Positions 39,956-52,430 are shown, counted from the first letter of the stretch. The stretch: DNA of 64,000 bases from Cristatella mucedo (GCA_009760855.2 WPIO01000037.1:3458501-3522500); one strand, 5' to 3'. Translations and numbers: made by a program. The notes: generated by a model not told the origin, from the letters alone.

Positions 39956-42430
39956 TTGGCAGCAAAAGAATCATTTTTACTGATACTGTCCAATCAGATG
40001 CTTTAAAAAATAACCATAGATGATTCGCGACCTGCAGTGGTAGGTCACTGCCGTAGTGGGCGGATAGATGGGCTCCTACTCTATCCCAAGCTTGCCAAGT
40101 CTTTCAAGCTTTATTGCCTTGGCAATGAATTGCTAACCAGCTCACATAAGCCGGCAAGTAACGATGGGCGAGGCGGAGCTACCCACTGCTGAAAATCCGG
40201 CTCAGCCGTAATTGTAATGCCATTCACGTTGTCATCGCTTCACTGTGCTCTCTAATCAACTCAAAAACGTCAAGCCTAAGCTGCTACATTAACTTTGACC
40301 TACTGATGATTTTCAAGTAACCGCCATCCACCACAACGCTGTGCCCACAGAAATGCTTCAACGACATTGAAGTCGATTGCCGTTCTAGCGGCATTGTACG
40401 CCACACAGCTTCGTGTGCAAAAACAATGTCATAGAGATGTCTAATAAATGCATTTCGGAACAAACAGTGGTTTTTATAAGTGGAATGATTGTCGATGGGT
40501 GCACCATGCAATCGTACTCGAGTAATTGGAGCGAAGTACAATTGGGGCACTGGCCGGGCCTCGGAGCTAGATACTGTTAAAGTGAATAAGCACAATGGCA
40601 TGCAATTTTATGACTGTGCCCTAGATATAGTTGGCCGTATATTCATTTTTCAGTTTTAAAACTAGACTCCACTGAAAATGGTCGGTTTTTATCAGAGACG
40701 AAGCCAGGATCGGAGCGACGAAACGGGGTCGCTGGGTCTCGGGCGGCGGAGCCTCTTGTAAAGGGGGTCTGGTGGCCGTCCCCAGCGCCTGCAGGTGTCG
40801 TGCAGCCGGGCCAAGCACCGACGAGGCGGCTGCTGCTAAAGCCAAGCAACTGGCCGCCCGACTGGGTGTCAGACTCGGCTCCCACTTACCAGGCCAGGGT
40901 GCTGGCAGCCGCCACCCTTGCCACCAACCTGGCTTCGCCTCGGTGTCCTTACAGTCAGACTAGCGGATTGATAAGCCCTTTTGCAGGCCATTTGCTTGAA
41001 AGGCTCATTCGTCATTATAAACGATTACTACTTAAAGCGATTTTCTATGAAGGTTAATTTAAGTCAGCGCTTTATGCAGCAAATTTGTGTGAACCCGAAG
41101 TAGATTGCAGTGCAGTTGCTCAACTCGCATGACTAAGGAGTGAAGTATTAGTGCTTCGCACAACTTCTTTTCGTGTACCTAGTGAAGCCATACAGTTCTC
41201 AGGGCCGGCCTCTGAAGACCATTTACAATTCGACTAGCAGGGCAAGGGAGTAAAAATCAGCCGACACGCCTGAAAAGGTGTTGTCATGAATATACAAGCA
41301 ACCTTAATTATGATTATTAAAAACAATAAAACAGTTATGGGAAATTTGCATAACACAGCAAGCAGCTAAAGCTCTGTTAAGGTGCGCTAGACACGAAAAT
41401 GCAAATAGGATGAGTTACTAAATAATAAATAAACACAAATAGTTGCTACTAAAATTTGGTTGTCAACCAGCTGAAGGCATGGGCTACGAAGGATGTGAGG
41501 TTGGCTAGTGATACGACTAGACAAACTTGGTCAGACGAACCTGTCGTAACATAGAAAAGAAACTATTATAGGGAGGTAGTTTGGAGAAAAAGTTCGGATA
41601 TAGTGAATGAAGGGATTTAAAAGTGAGTGACAGACCCCTAAAGTTGCTTGATGCGTTGCCAGTGCAGGTCGATGAATTTATTGAGACAATAGCAGTTGCT
41701 ACTACCATGACAAACAAGCCTAGCTGCAGAGGTTTGCATCAACTTCAGGCATCTCAGTGTACCGGCCGAAAGGCTGTCAAGTATCAAGTAGTGATTTATA
41801 GAATACTAAACGGAATGTAACAGATGAATGGAATTACTACTTAGGTAGTTTCTACGTACTTTTAGGCGTGGCTTTTTCTGAGTTGCTGTGGAAGCGAGCA
41901 TGAGTGCGAGTACTACTTAGTTATTCGTTCTTAGCTCTCGAAGAGCTGAAGGCCGGTAAATAATGACGAACGAGGCAGAGCTACTTTGTAATAGCAATCC
42001 GGCTTAGCCACAGTTAAAGGTACTGAGTGACTTTAGTATCCCTGGCGTTCCAGGTGCTCCACCGCCAATGGGAAGATGCAAAAAAGTAAGTCAGACCCCC
42101 GACCTCCGCCCAGCTGCTAAGCTCCTGCGTTAGTGCCATTGCTTAGCAGCTGACAGAAGGTTGGGGGCGGGGGGGGGCACACCAGCCTTCGTAGGAAAGC
42201 TGCATTGCCGACGTACATGCTACTCCTCTATCTAAGGATTGCATGCGAGCGTGATATTGAGTTATGCTGCTGGTGTACGACCATCAGCTTCCTTCTCTTG
42301 CAGCGAAATTTGCTCACAGCATCCATCTTTATGAGAAGATCAGCAGTGGAAATTTGTTGTGGCAGCCGTAACTGGCCACTTAATCACAAGCTGAGGCAAA
42401 AGGACTAAAATGTAGCAGGAGGTAAGCAAA
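39956..42430. repeat. Upstream part of the copy B unit
   Basis: Paralogous to the copy A upstream region in blocks: 39.98-40.60 with 21.78-22.02 and 25.37-25.96 kb; 41.13-41.26 with 26.49-26.65; 41.82-42.39 with 27.59-28.16 kb. Includes a LINE-like piece at 41.36-41.72 kb (minus) and a GC-rich block at 40.66-40.96 kb that the other copies do not have. No gene assigned. Confidence 0.6.
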
Positions 42431-42435
42431 AGATG

Positions 42436-42640
42436 GGAGACATAGAGAGAGAAAGAGAGCAGTAAGAGAGCAGAGAGAGAGAGAGAAGATATAGAGGGGG
42501 GAGAGGGAGAAAGAGGGAGAGAGAGGGAGAGAGAGGGAGAGAGAGATTGAGAGAGAGGGAGAGAGAGGAAGAGAGGGAGAGAGAGAGAGAGAGAGAGAGA
42601 GGGAGAAAGAGGGAGAGAGAGATAGAGAGAGGGAGAGAGA
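42436..42640 (+). repeat. GA-rich microsatellite between copies B and C
   Basis: Imperfect GAGAGAGG and GGGAGAGA units. A longer relative lies at 49.26-49.69 kb in the matching place upstream of copy C, preceded in both by TCACAAGCTGAGGCAAA or TCACAGGCTAAGGCAAA. It marks the unit boundary. Confidence 0.93.
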
Positions 42641-42780
42641 GACGCCTTGGTTTGAATTTCACTGTAATTTCATCAAGGTCAATAAGTAAGGCGCATCTAA
42701 AGCATTTTCGGTAGTGATTTGCAAGCACTACGTATCGGTAGCAGGCAAAGCGAAAGAAGTTAAAATCTGCAGAGCGGCTG

Positions 42781-42786
42781 TTTATT
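42781..42786 (-). terminator. Relic poly(A) signal of copy C
   Basis: AATAAA on the minus strand, 96 bases after the copy C stop, as in A and B. Confidence 0.65.
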
Positions 42787-44931
42787 TTTCTTAAATCGAA
42801 TGCGACTTGGCTGTTCGAGTGGATTCTGTTGTAAGCTGACGATCGGTGAGCGGTCTGCCTTGACAGAAATGGCATTTGTCTTCACAGCTTCGCATAAATG
42901 AGGAGAGCATCAGCACGGGCACCTAAAAAAGATTGAAAGGCACGTCACATCACTGTTAAAGCAAGAAACATGCCAAGCGGTCCAGCAGCTGAGTGCCAGG
43001 TGACACTGTCCTGCGTTTACCTTGCACAAGCCGCCCGATCCTGCAAAGCAATGGGGGACCTTACCTTGATTAACTAACTTACTTTTGCTTTGGAAGGCAT
43101 CAGCAGTCGCCCCTGGAGCGTAGACTATCGTCGGCAGAGGTTTTCCGTCGTAGGTGCAAGCAGGATTGCCTTGACTATGAACTGAAATTCAGCCAAAGTC
43201 CGTGGAGAATCCGGTGTATGGATTCTTGAGAATCTAAAAGACACGGCCGAATACGTCGGGAGCTCTTAAAACAAGAAAACAGTATGCATTTTTACTTGCT
43301 AGTTTCCGGTCTACGTGAATGAAGCATACAGTCGCTGGATCAAACCTGAAAGCAATAGTAAAATGCTCAGAAGTATGTGCTGAGGTACCTTACCGCATAG
43401 ACGGGAAAGTCAAATTAAATTAATAAATGCCGCCAATCAACATTCTGAATAGCCGAATGAGCCAGCACAAGGCGTAATAGACTTATTGGTTTTAAATAAG
43501 CATTCCATATACATTTTGAAAATTTTCCTTCAATTATTTATCTTAATGACAATAATAAATAATAAGCTTATAATAGCACGCTGGGAAAACTAATTATCTG
43601 TCCAGACGGAACACGACTCTCAGCCAAAAGAGGAAGTTGGCCGAGACTTAAGGAAACTTAAGGTGCCATTCTTAAACTAGGGTGTAGAATTACACATGAA
43701 GGCGTGAAAGAGCCCTGGTTTCCATGTCAATTTACTATTTAGAAGCACTTAAAAGTTCACGTACCACAGTGATGACGTGGCGCCGAGGTCATGCCAGCTA
43801 CTTGTAATTATGTTCTCCTGACTCAAGAACGTGGACGCTGTCTCGCCGTTGCTGGAGAAGATCACCTGCTTACAGTTGTCCCTGCAGTAGCCAAATTCAC
43901 GGCAACGTAAAAGCAAGCCAGTATGAACTTCAGTGGCCTACACGGTTGAGCATCTTGAGCACACGGATGCCGATAAGAAGTAGCTTATTGAATAACTATT
44001 GAATAACTTCGTAGACTGCTACAGTTCAGAATATGAGCCCATTTTTTAGTCCGTCATTCCTTAAACAAAAGTCAGTGACTTCGAACTTAATTTATTTATA
44101 TTGCAGAGATACTAGTAGCACTACCACGACGCTACAGCTTTGATGAGCTTCAGGAAACGGAATCGGGAGGAATAATGAAATAATTTACATATGCAGCCAA
44201 ACATGCACTCTCATGGTTAAAATTGAACGTGGAATTGATTATTGAATAAAGAAATGGTGAATTTCTGGCATTTCGTAAGATTTTTATTTCGTTTCATTTT
44301 CGAACGGTGGGGAGTTTAGGAATTGGTGTAATGGATGTAAGGAAAAGCTTAATTGGGGCTGTCAGTATTATCGGTAGTCTAATGGTAAGTGAGCCGTTTT
44401 AGTGGAGTTTTGTGCTCTATAGGCTTGCACTTCTTTTTTCCAAACTTTTGAATTTAATTTAATTGTGACTTTATGCGTGTATGCACTAGTTTTGAACCGA
44501 AACCAGTAGAAATAAGTATGCAAATTTTGTGGCTGTGGTTTTTTCTAGCTGCATCAGCTGGTTCGCGATTTTAGAGCTTTTCGGCAGTCTGGAGGCGTAC
44601 CTGAGTGATCGGAAACTTAAACCAATTTTCGACAATGGCATTCTTTATGTAGCACTTGCATGAGTCATCTTCTGCCCTCATGGATGCGGTTGCATATTGA
44701 GTACTTGGACCAGTGAGGAAGGCATCGGTTGCGTCCACTCCTATTTCCTTGCTGATTTTGGAGAGCAGCTTCCACGCATCTAAACAAATCAAGTATTTTA
44801 CTGTGTGTGATCAGATGAATTAGGGATACAGAGCACAGGCTCAATGCAAAGAAGGACTAGGTCCATAAACTGTGGCCTTGATTAGAAGTTGACAAACTGC
44901 CAACGGTTTGCTATGAAGTTTGTGGCAAGTT

Positions 44932-44968
44932 TGACAGCAGCCTGGACAATAAGCCCAGGCTGCTGTCA
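44932..44968. repeat. Perfect 14-bp inverted repeat, 9-base loop
   Basis: Arms TGACAGCAGCCTGG (44932-44945) and its complement (44955-44968). In copy C intron 2; no equivalent seen in A or B. Confidence 0.93.
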
Positions 44969-45094
44969 CAGTGAACGCTATACGATCCAGGCGAAACATA
45001 GAAATCAATTCTGGCAAACCAAAATGACTGGGAAGCAGAATAGTTAGTAAATTTAAATTATTAAATTATTATTATTTATTATTAGAAAAAACAA

Positions 45095-45132
45095 AACAAA
45101 AGACATAATAATTATTAATTATGTCTTTTGTT
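45095..45132. repeat. Perfect 15-bp inverted repeat, 8-base loop
   Basis: Arms AACAAAAGACATAAT (45095-45109) and its complement (45118-45132), 127 bases from the previous hairpin in the same intron relic. Confidence 0.93.
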
Positions 45133-45459
45133 CTCTTCAATTTGGAATTCCATGCCGATCTTGTTCATCGAGATTGGATTCGGTCTAAACATTTTTGATT
45201 CTGCACAAAAATAACTGCAAAAAATGAACTTCATTGTTCCAATAGGTGTCGTGTTCTACACAGTCCCAATCTCTGATAACGGTAGCTATATTGTTGCTAT
45301 GCTGTCAAGCTGAGTATTCATCTTAAGGTAATGATAATAACTGATATAATTTATCCGAAAATCCTAACTCTTTCTCAGCCCTCGTGAATCCTTCCTTTAC
45401 GGATTACTCGTGCCACGCATTATACGTGTCCTATTAGCTGATTTACTAGCCTCCTTCGC

Positions 45460-45600
45460 ATAGCGGCTGAAGAGCCTAACGGCTGTCACCACAGCTGGCA
45501 GCTGGCAATAAAGGGTGGCCCACAGCAGGATTCGAACCCGCTACATCGGTCGTGAAGAGTGAATGCCTCACTCTATGGGCTATCACATCCCATAATCACT
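45460..45600 (-). mobile_element. SINE group 2 in copy C intron 2
   Basis: Sister of the element at 36.78-36.93 kb, with the same neighbours (GTGTCCTATTAGCTGATTTA on one side). The B box has drifted to GTAGCGGGTTCGAATCC on the minus strand. Confidence 0.72.
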
Positions 45601-46353
45601 AAATAATTGACATGCTTACTTTCCAGCGAGGATATTTATGCTCCTGGAAATAGATTTATTGCTCTCAGACTGCTGCTCCAACTTTATTTTCTTATATGAA
45701 TAACATGACGGCGAGCCTGGGAGAGCGAAGAGCTTTGAATTCACTAACGGCTACAGTTACGTCTCGAGTATACACAGAAACAATACAATATATAATGTCC
45801 CATTGGCGATCGAAATTATATGTTGCTTATCGGCTTTCAGTAATCTGACCGTGCTTCTGAAGCCTGGTTATTCTGCATGTTTTTAACCTTTGATCTATGC
45901 ATGGCAGGCTTAGCTCTTTACTGATTAGTGCACAAAACCCAGCTCTTTACTGATTAGTGTGCAAACACTAAACCCACCACAATTATTACCAGAAAATTAA
46001 AATATGGTAGCTAAAGTATTAAGTTTTAACTTAGGCTCATCGAGCACTTGCACAAGTACGTACTTGGGTTAATTTTGTAGTAGCTCTTCCAGGTAGAATC
46101 TCCACTGTTTGTTGTTGTCCACGAAGAATAGAAGTCCTGCTCGTAAATGATGCATATCTGCAAAGCATTGCGTTGTAGGCGAACAGTCTGCATGAATCAG
46201 TCAGGGCTTCGCACTGCTTCCAACAATGGCCTAGGTTGATAGCGTTGACTAATCGTATGTTGCAGATCCGATCGCCTACTTCTTGGCAGGCTTGGATGTG
46301 CATACCACCAACTGTCTGGAACTTTGGCGGAACGCTATCACACGTAACGGCAG

Positions 46354-48110
46354 CTGAAATAAGAGAACTATTATACAAGAGAAGCTTGGAGCGAGCTGTA
46401 CACAGAAATACATTCAACCGGAGCCCCTATTTTCTTAAAAAAGTAATTGGATTCTGGATTTAAGCCGTGCCCTTGTCACCTGGATACTCTGTGCAGCCCA
46501 GAGTTTAACCCATTGCAAAACCTACTCAGCAAGCCGTATTTGTAATTGGTTAGCAAGAAACTATATTGAATAACCAGTTGCACAGCTGTATACACATTTG
46601 AATCATTTGCGATGCAGCTTCGCTGGATGTGACAGAAAAAATAAAGAAATACAGGGAGCATCTTGGTTAGGGCTAATAGAGTCGACTGAAACAATTCCGT
46701 CGGCTGTTTCTTACATAGTGATAATAATAATAATAATAGTAATGGTAACGATACGTCGCGTTCGCAGGGCACTAAGAGAAATACCTCTTGATCCAGGTGC
46801 TTAATGACTCATTACCTAGAATAATTGGTGAAAAATTAGTCAAGGTTTGAGATTGAAGTACTGTGCAGGCATCAATGTATAAGAACCACCTGCTACTAAA
46901 TCCTGAAAGAGCAGATACGCCTTGGATAAGTAAACATATCAGCGGCCTGTTTATCATGTTTTTATCGTTTGGCAGCACTGAAGGTAAGCCTATTAGAGCA
47001 TTGGAGGTTCCTGAGGGATTTTAGCATCTCAGTTTTTCTTTACATTAATAAAGCACTTACAGCTTTAGATATTTCACGGGCTACATCAACAGTATGAATC
47101 GGCTGCCACTGGTGAGCTGATACAGTTGGTTGATCAACAAATTTAAGTCTGCTGCCTCATTGCGGTTCAGTACTCGAGTCTGATTCTCAGAAAATACACC
47201 CGTTTATACCCATTTACCCAATACATCCAGCCTATTACTGCACCACCACAATACGAGGCGAGTTTTTCAATAAACTATCTTCAGTAAGAGATCTCACACC
47301 TAACTAATTGGGTACTTACTCAATCAAGATTATCGGGCAGCTTTTAACCCGAGCTTACAAATAGGCAAAGCTAATGTTATCGAAGCTACAGCTGCATTTT
47401 TTTCCTAAAGCCACGAGTACTTCTTTAGCCATGGCCAGCAGTGAAGGATATTGCCAGGGCAGCCAAATCATCCTCCAAGTACTGAGAGCTGTCAGTTCTG
47501 TACTCTCAGTAAAATAGCTTTTTTAATCAACAGTTCAGGTTAAGTTATGCTAAACATATGATACGATTATGGTCTTCGTGCGGCAAGCAGTAGGTCGGCG
47601 GAATGTAGACACCAGCTGCTATTTCTGTATTTCCGCACCCAACGCCTAGAAGGCTGCTACGTCAGCACTTGCTTAATAATAATTTGATAGGGATAATTTG
47701 ATCAGGATAATTTGACGGTATGAATGAATACAACCCGAAAAAATTGTCCATGATAGTGAATCGAAATCAGAGCTTAGTGCAGCTCATTTTGAGGACGAAA
47801 AGTAGGTGGCAGTTTTGTCACTATCGACCTGGGAAGCCATTCGCATGTGCACTCGCATGCCCAAGGAATGACATGCTGGTGGTCCGTACAGCTTCTTTGC
47901 GCGTACCTAGTGAAGCTGTGTAGTTCGCAGGGCCCGCCTTTGAAGACCGCCTGCAAGGCAACCAGCGAGGCAGGTGGGTGTAATTCAGCCGGCACTGATG
48001 GAGCCCAGTGGTCTTTAACATGCAACCAACCACGAAACTGTTAAGAATGTAAGTGACATACATAGCAATAGCAAAATTCATATTGCTCTTAATGCGAGCC
48101 GAAGCTGAGA
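46354..48110. repeat. Copy C intron 1 relic and upstream flank, with deletion
   Basis: 46.46-47.66 kb follows copy B intron 1 (38.2-39.42 kb). At about 47.66-47.7 kb the match ends and the sequence continues like 26.37-26.65 and 41.1-41.26 kb. The equivalent of 39.43-41.1 kb, with the signal-peptide exon and promoter, is absent. Confidence 0.7.
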
Positions 48111-48119
48111 TTTCTATAT

Positions 48120-48950
48120 AATGTAATGTATCTCCGTCTGTAACTCCACAAAGTCATAAAGACCACGTGGGTGTTACGCAGGAGAGTTTTGTATAGCGCA
48201 CTCACAGCCTAAGCGGCTTTCGGTACGCATTCGGTAGCCAACAGACTTCGTCTCACGCAACAAAGAGAAAGTGGGAAGCATAGCAGAGTCAGGAGAGCAG
48301 TTGAGGTAGTGAGTAGCATGGAAGTAGCAGTTCAGGACCGTTAAAAAAGATGTGCCATAGTCGGCAGTTGGAGAGTAGTTGTCGTTGCATAAGAATTGTG
48401 GAGGCGAGTTCCACAGTCTAGGACCTGCAGAGCAAAAGCTTCTGTTGCCAACAGTCTTTAAGCGGAGGAATGGAACAGATAATTTATTGTCCACACAGGA
48501 CCTGAGGGCGCGAACAGGCTGAAACTGATGCAGCAGTTCAGCTAGGTACGAAGGATCCAAGCCGTGGCTGGCGGGCCTTGTGGGTCAGCGTAAGAATTTG
48601 CTCTGTATCGGTTGCTCAACCGGCATCCATCATAGCTCTTTCAGCAAAGGAGACACGTGCTCGAACCTCTGGGACTTAAAGACTAGCTTTGAAGCCATAT
48701 TCATAGTCAGCTGCAGTGGCCTAATAGCTTTCTTTGGTAGCCCAGTGAAAAGGGAATTACAATAATCAAACCGAGACAGAACTAAGGAGCTAGTTAAATT
48801 TTTTACAAGAAACTGTGGGAGACAGCTCCTGATCTTGGATAGGGATCGGGCGTGATGGCTAGCTGTAGAAGCAGTCTTCATAAGAGCCATCTTCAGGAGC
48901 AGATAGGCAGTTCTCACCCGTGGCCATTTGTCATGACAGCTGACCCTGAC
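48120..48950 (-). mobile_element. LINE group 2, RT C-terminal part and 3' end
   Basis: Minus strand: TASTASHHARSLSKIRSCL, PQFLVKNLTSSLVLSRFDYC, then VPFLRLKTVGNRSFCSAGPR and the CECAIQNSPA end. 5'-truncated, with frame breaks near 48.58 kb. Confidence 0.85.
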
Positions 48951-49261
48951 CGCGATCACTTAGTCACAGGCTAAGGCAAATGGACGAATGCTGTGGAAGT
49001 ACATAGAGAAGATATATAAAATTTACAGAGAGAAACGACGCAAGATAAGAGATAGATGCAAGAGAGAAAGGGAGAGGAGAAAGTAACGGAAAAGATACAT
49101 ACCCTTAGTTGGTAGATGCATCTATTAGATATATTAGACGGTAGGTAAGCACGTAGGTAAACAGAAGAGAGGAAAACAAACAAGATACAGAAACAGAGGC
49201 AGCGACAGGAACGAATCTAAAAAAAATTAGAGAGAATGGCGATAGTGAGAAAATAAGGAGG

Positions 49262-49289
49262 AGAGAGAGGGATGAATAGAGAGAGAGAG

Positions 49290-49350
<61 letters not shown>

Positions 49351-49471
49351 GGTGAAGAGAGATAGAGAGAGAGAGCATAAGAGTGAGAGAGGAAGAGAGT
49401 GAGGGAGAGAGAGAGAGAGGGAGAGAACGACAGACAGACAGAGAGAGAGAGGGAGAGAGAGAGAGAGAGGG

Positions 49472-49513
<42 letters not shown>

Positions 49514-49532
49514 GAGAGAGGGAGAGAGGGAG

Positions 49533-49570
<38 letters not shown>

Positions 49571-49690
49571 AAGAGAGAGCGAGGGGGAGAGAGAGGAAGA
49601 GAGAGAGAGAGAGTGAGAGAGAGAGGGCGAGAGGGAGAAAAATATAATGGAAGAGAGAGAGAGAGAGAAAGCGAGAGGGAGAGAGTGAGA
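49262..49690 (+). repeat. GA-rich microsatellite upstream of copy C
   Basis: Long imperfect (GA)n with GGGA and GACAGACA interruptions. RERERE frames are not coding. Confidence 0.96.
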
Positions 49691-51850
49691 CGATGAGAAA
49701 ATGAAGAAGACAGATAATTAGAGGTGGTTTTGAAAGTGCAACTACACTTTCGTGTGTATGTCGGTCGAGGCCTCTAGTGCATTAGCAGCATAGTTATTAG
49801 AGCAAGCTGCTGCTTCTGTGAGGAAGCACAAGCACTTGCTGAGATTTAGAAACCGTATCTCAGTACGAAGGCACATGCAATTGTCAGTCACGTCTTTAAA
49901 GAAGCACCAAGCCAGCCATCTCCTTATTGGTCTGCTTTCGGTGAAGCAGTACCGTCGGCGTCAATGCAGCGTGCCTCAGTCGGTAACTTCACAAAGCCGC
50001 AAAGACTGTGAGGGTTTTACTCATGAGAGTTTTGTATCGCTCGCTGAAAGCCTATAAGGTATTTGGTAAGCATTCGGAAACCATCTGACTTAATCTCCCG
50101 CAACGAAGAGAAAGTGAAAAGCGTTGCTGTTTCAGTAAAGCAGCTGAGATAATTAGCAGCACGGAAGTAGCAGCTACAGACCACTGGGTAGTGGGGTTTC
50201 ACCAGTTATCACGCCCGACGTGTTAGCGAGGCTGCAGGTGTGGTCAGCTGTGGTGCATTGCGTTGATCCGGAAAGCACCGCAGCACAATGCATGTTGGTA
50301 GCTCTCAAGTGGCTTTCTTTTGCCGTCTTTTAAAAAGCATGCCAAATCCCTGCCAGTCAAGCTGCACACATGTCACATGATAACGTAAACGCAAGTGAGC
50401 TGGAAGGAATGCCTGATTGTATGAGCCAGCAGATGGTTTATTTCAGGCAAAGCCATCATCTTACTGATATATGTAGAACGGATACGATTCACATGAAACT
50501 AGCCTGCAAGCAGGAAAACCTTTGTATATCTAATAACTATGGCAACCAGCACAGTCCACACATGCAGCAGCAACGAGTGGCACTTGATGAGCGTTCTAAT
50601 CAATCTCCCTTTGCCTTCCCTCTTGCTTGCGACCAAAAATGCTTAAAAGACTGCTACGGGGTAAGCATTTAAAGTCTACACTATGCGTTTATACTTTTCC
50701 CAATTTAACCAGCCGAATCAGCTTAGCAAGCAAACAGATGAGTAAACAAGTTTCCAAACAAGTTCGGCTTGTATCAAGACTGATAATCTACGTAAAAGCA
50801 GGGAGTAGAAAATTAGGTAAATATTTTGTAGCCACGGAGACCCTTAAAATTTGTTTCGGCGTGTCGCTAGGTGATGTACATAAATATAATTCATTTTTAC
50901 GGTTCGCTAAGATGAGATTGATCACTGTCCTTGCGCTTCTCGTACGCCGCTTGGCTCGAGCCCACGACCCTGGTCGCCACAAGCGAGCGCCAGATTTGGC
51001 CCCCACGGGCTAAACCAGAGCGGCAAGTTGCTGTATCTTATCGTGTGCTATCAACCGGAGTCGAAGACGTGCATTCTTCGGCAGCCCACTACCCGTTATA
51101 TGCTTCAATTGAATTCCTTGCCCCAAACAATTATTGGCGGATCGCATGCATCTCAACCATAAAAAAGAGTCCCTCAGCGTATCTGCCGGCTGGCAGCCTA
51201 ATTTTTGAAGCATGACTGCAGACAAGAACCTCGGCTTGGTCCTCGAAAAACAACGAGCGTGAACGCGCCGAGCCAGTTTTACCGCATTCTTCGGAGAGTT
51301 TAGGCGGCGGTTGGTGGCAGCTCAAAGGCCACCCGCCGCGTTTCTGCCTAACTCCATTCACTCGGTCCATGTCCGCATCAGCCTGTCCTCTGCGAGAACT
51401 TCTGCTTGATCTTGGCCGATCTGCAACTACCTGCACAAATTCTATTGGACAATTTTAGCCTTAACCTTCCAGGGTCAAACTTTCATACCCTTCTTTTAAG
51501 GAGGAGGATGAAGTTTTTCTGCACGCACTCCAAGCGGCTAATACACGCTCATCGACTGACGGTTAGTGGCGGAAATTCATTCTTTGTATGGTCATTGTTT
51601 GACCTTTGACCCGATCTGCATTATGCCCAAAAGTCGTCCATTCTAAGCTCTTTTCGGCAAATTTCCCTCGTCAGCTTGTCGGATCAGCGGATTAGAGAGG
51701 AAATATTTTTCCAAACTAGCTATTTAGGACTAAAGCGATGCACAAAGTTTCCAATAAAGGAATAGTGTGGTGTGCCCATTTCGTGGTTTGAGAATAGATC
51801 CTTTGTGCAGCTATGGTGGAGGAGGTCGCCCTAGGACGTCTGAAGAGGCA
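49691..51850. other. Spacer, no gene seen, one LINE tail
   Basis: 49.98-50.20 kb (minus) is a LINE group 2 3' end (TATLFTFSSLREIKSDGFRM). The rest, including GC-rich 50.93-51.4 kb, shows only short open frames without family resemblance. Confidence 0.5.
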
Positions 51851-52430
51851 ACTTGCAGTCTAAGTCGATGCCGGTAGTAGCAACCCTAATGGGTCCCACG
51901 ATTAACTTCGGTGCACTACGATACAGCTGCCATTTACACAGTAAAAATAAGAAAACACTGCGGTTTGGATTTCAAATTATACACAATGGTGTTACGGGAG
52001 TTTCCCCACATAATTTCAAGCAATGGCACGTCAGCGTTCTCGTGCTATCGCCTTCGATGGTCGGAGCAAGCCAGCCTCTCTTTATATGCGAACTGCGATG
52101 CAGCAGCCCATTATTGTGCTTAGACCTAAAATGGTCCGCGCCAGCCAGCCTCTTTACACATTCGCACAGCGATACAGCTGCCATTTGCCCTAAATACCTT
52201 CCACAACTGCGGTTAGGATTCTGAAAGATAGAGAACAGCATGCCAAGTTTATTCACTCCAAATTTCCTGCTATTGCGCTTTCGCGTTCTCGGATGGTCCG
52301 GCCCAAATAGCAGCCCCAAAAAAGCTGCCATTTCCATAACAGGGGCTGTGAAACTGCGATTTCGATTTCTAATTGTAGACAATAGTGTTGCACGTTAACC
52401 CGCCTACTATTGCACCCGCATGTTCACATG

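Larger units (their letters stand above)
42882..46353 (-). pseudogene. Copy C: decayed third copy of the secreted PAN protein gene
   Basis: Exon relics: 46353-46064, 44779-44601, 43906-43753, 43264-43083, 42922-42882. The signal-peptide exon and TATA box are missing. Lesions by comparison with A and B: a 2-base insertion in exon 2 near 46165 (frame lost after AYNA); exon 4 acceptor TTTTAG changed to TTTTAC, donor GT changed to TT, and a 1-base deletion near 43885; exon 5 codons Leu to TAG (about 43235) and the Trp of FGW to TGA (about 43190), plus Cys to Phe. Exon 3 (LLSKISKEIGVDATDAF) and exon 6 (ARADALLIYAKL) remain open. No product is expected. Confidence 0.9.
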
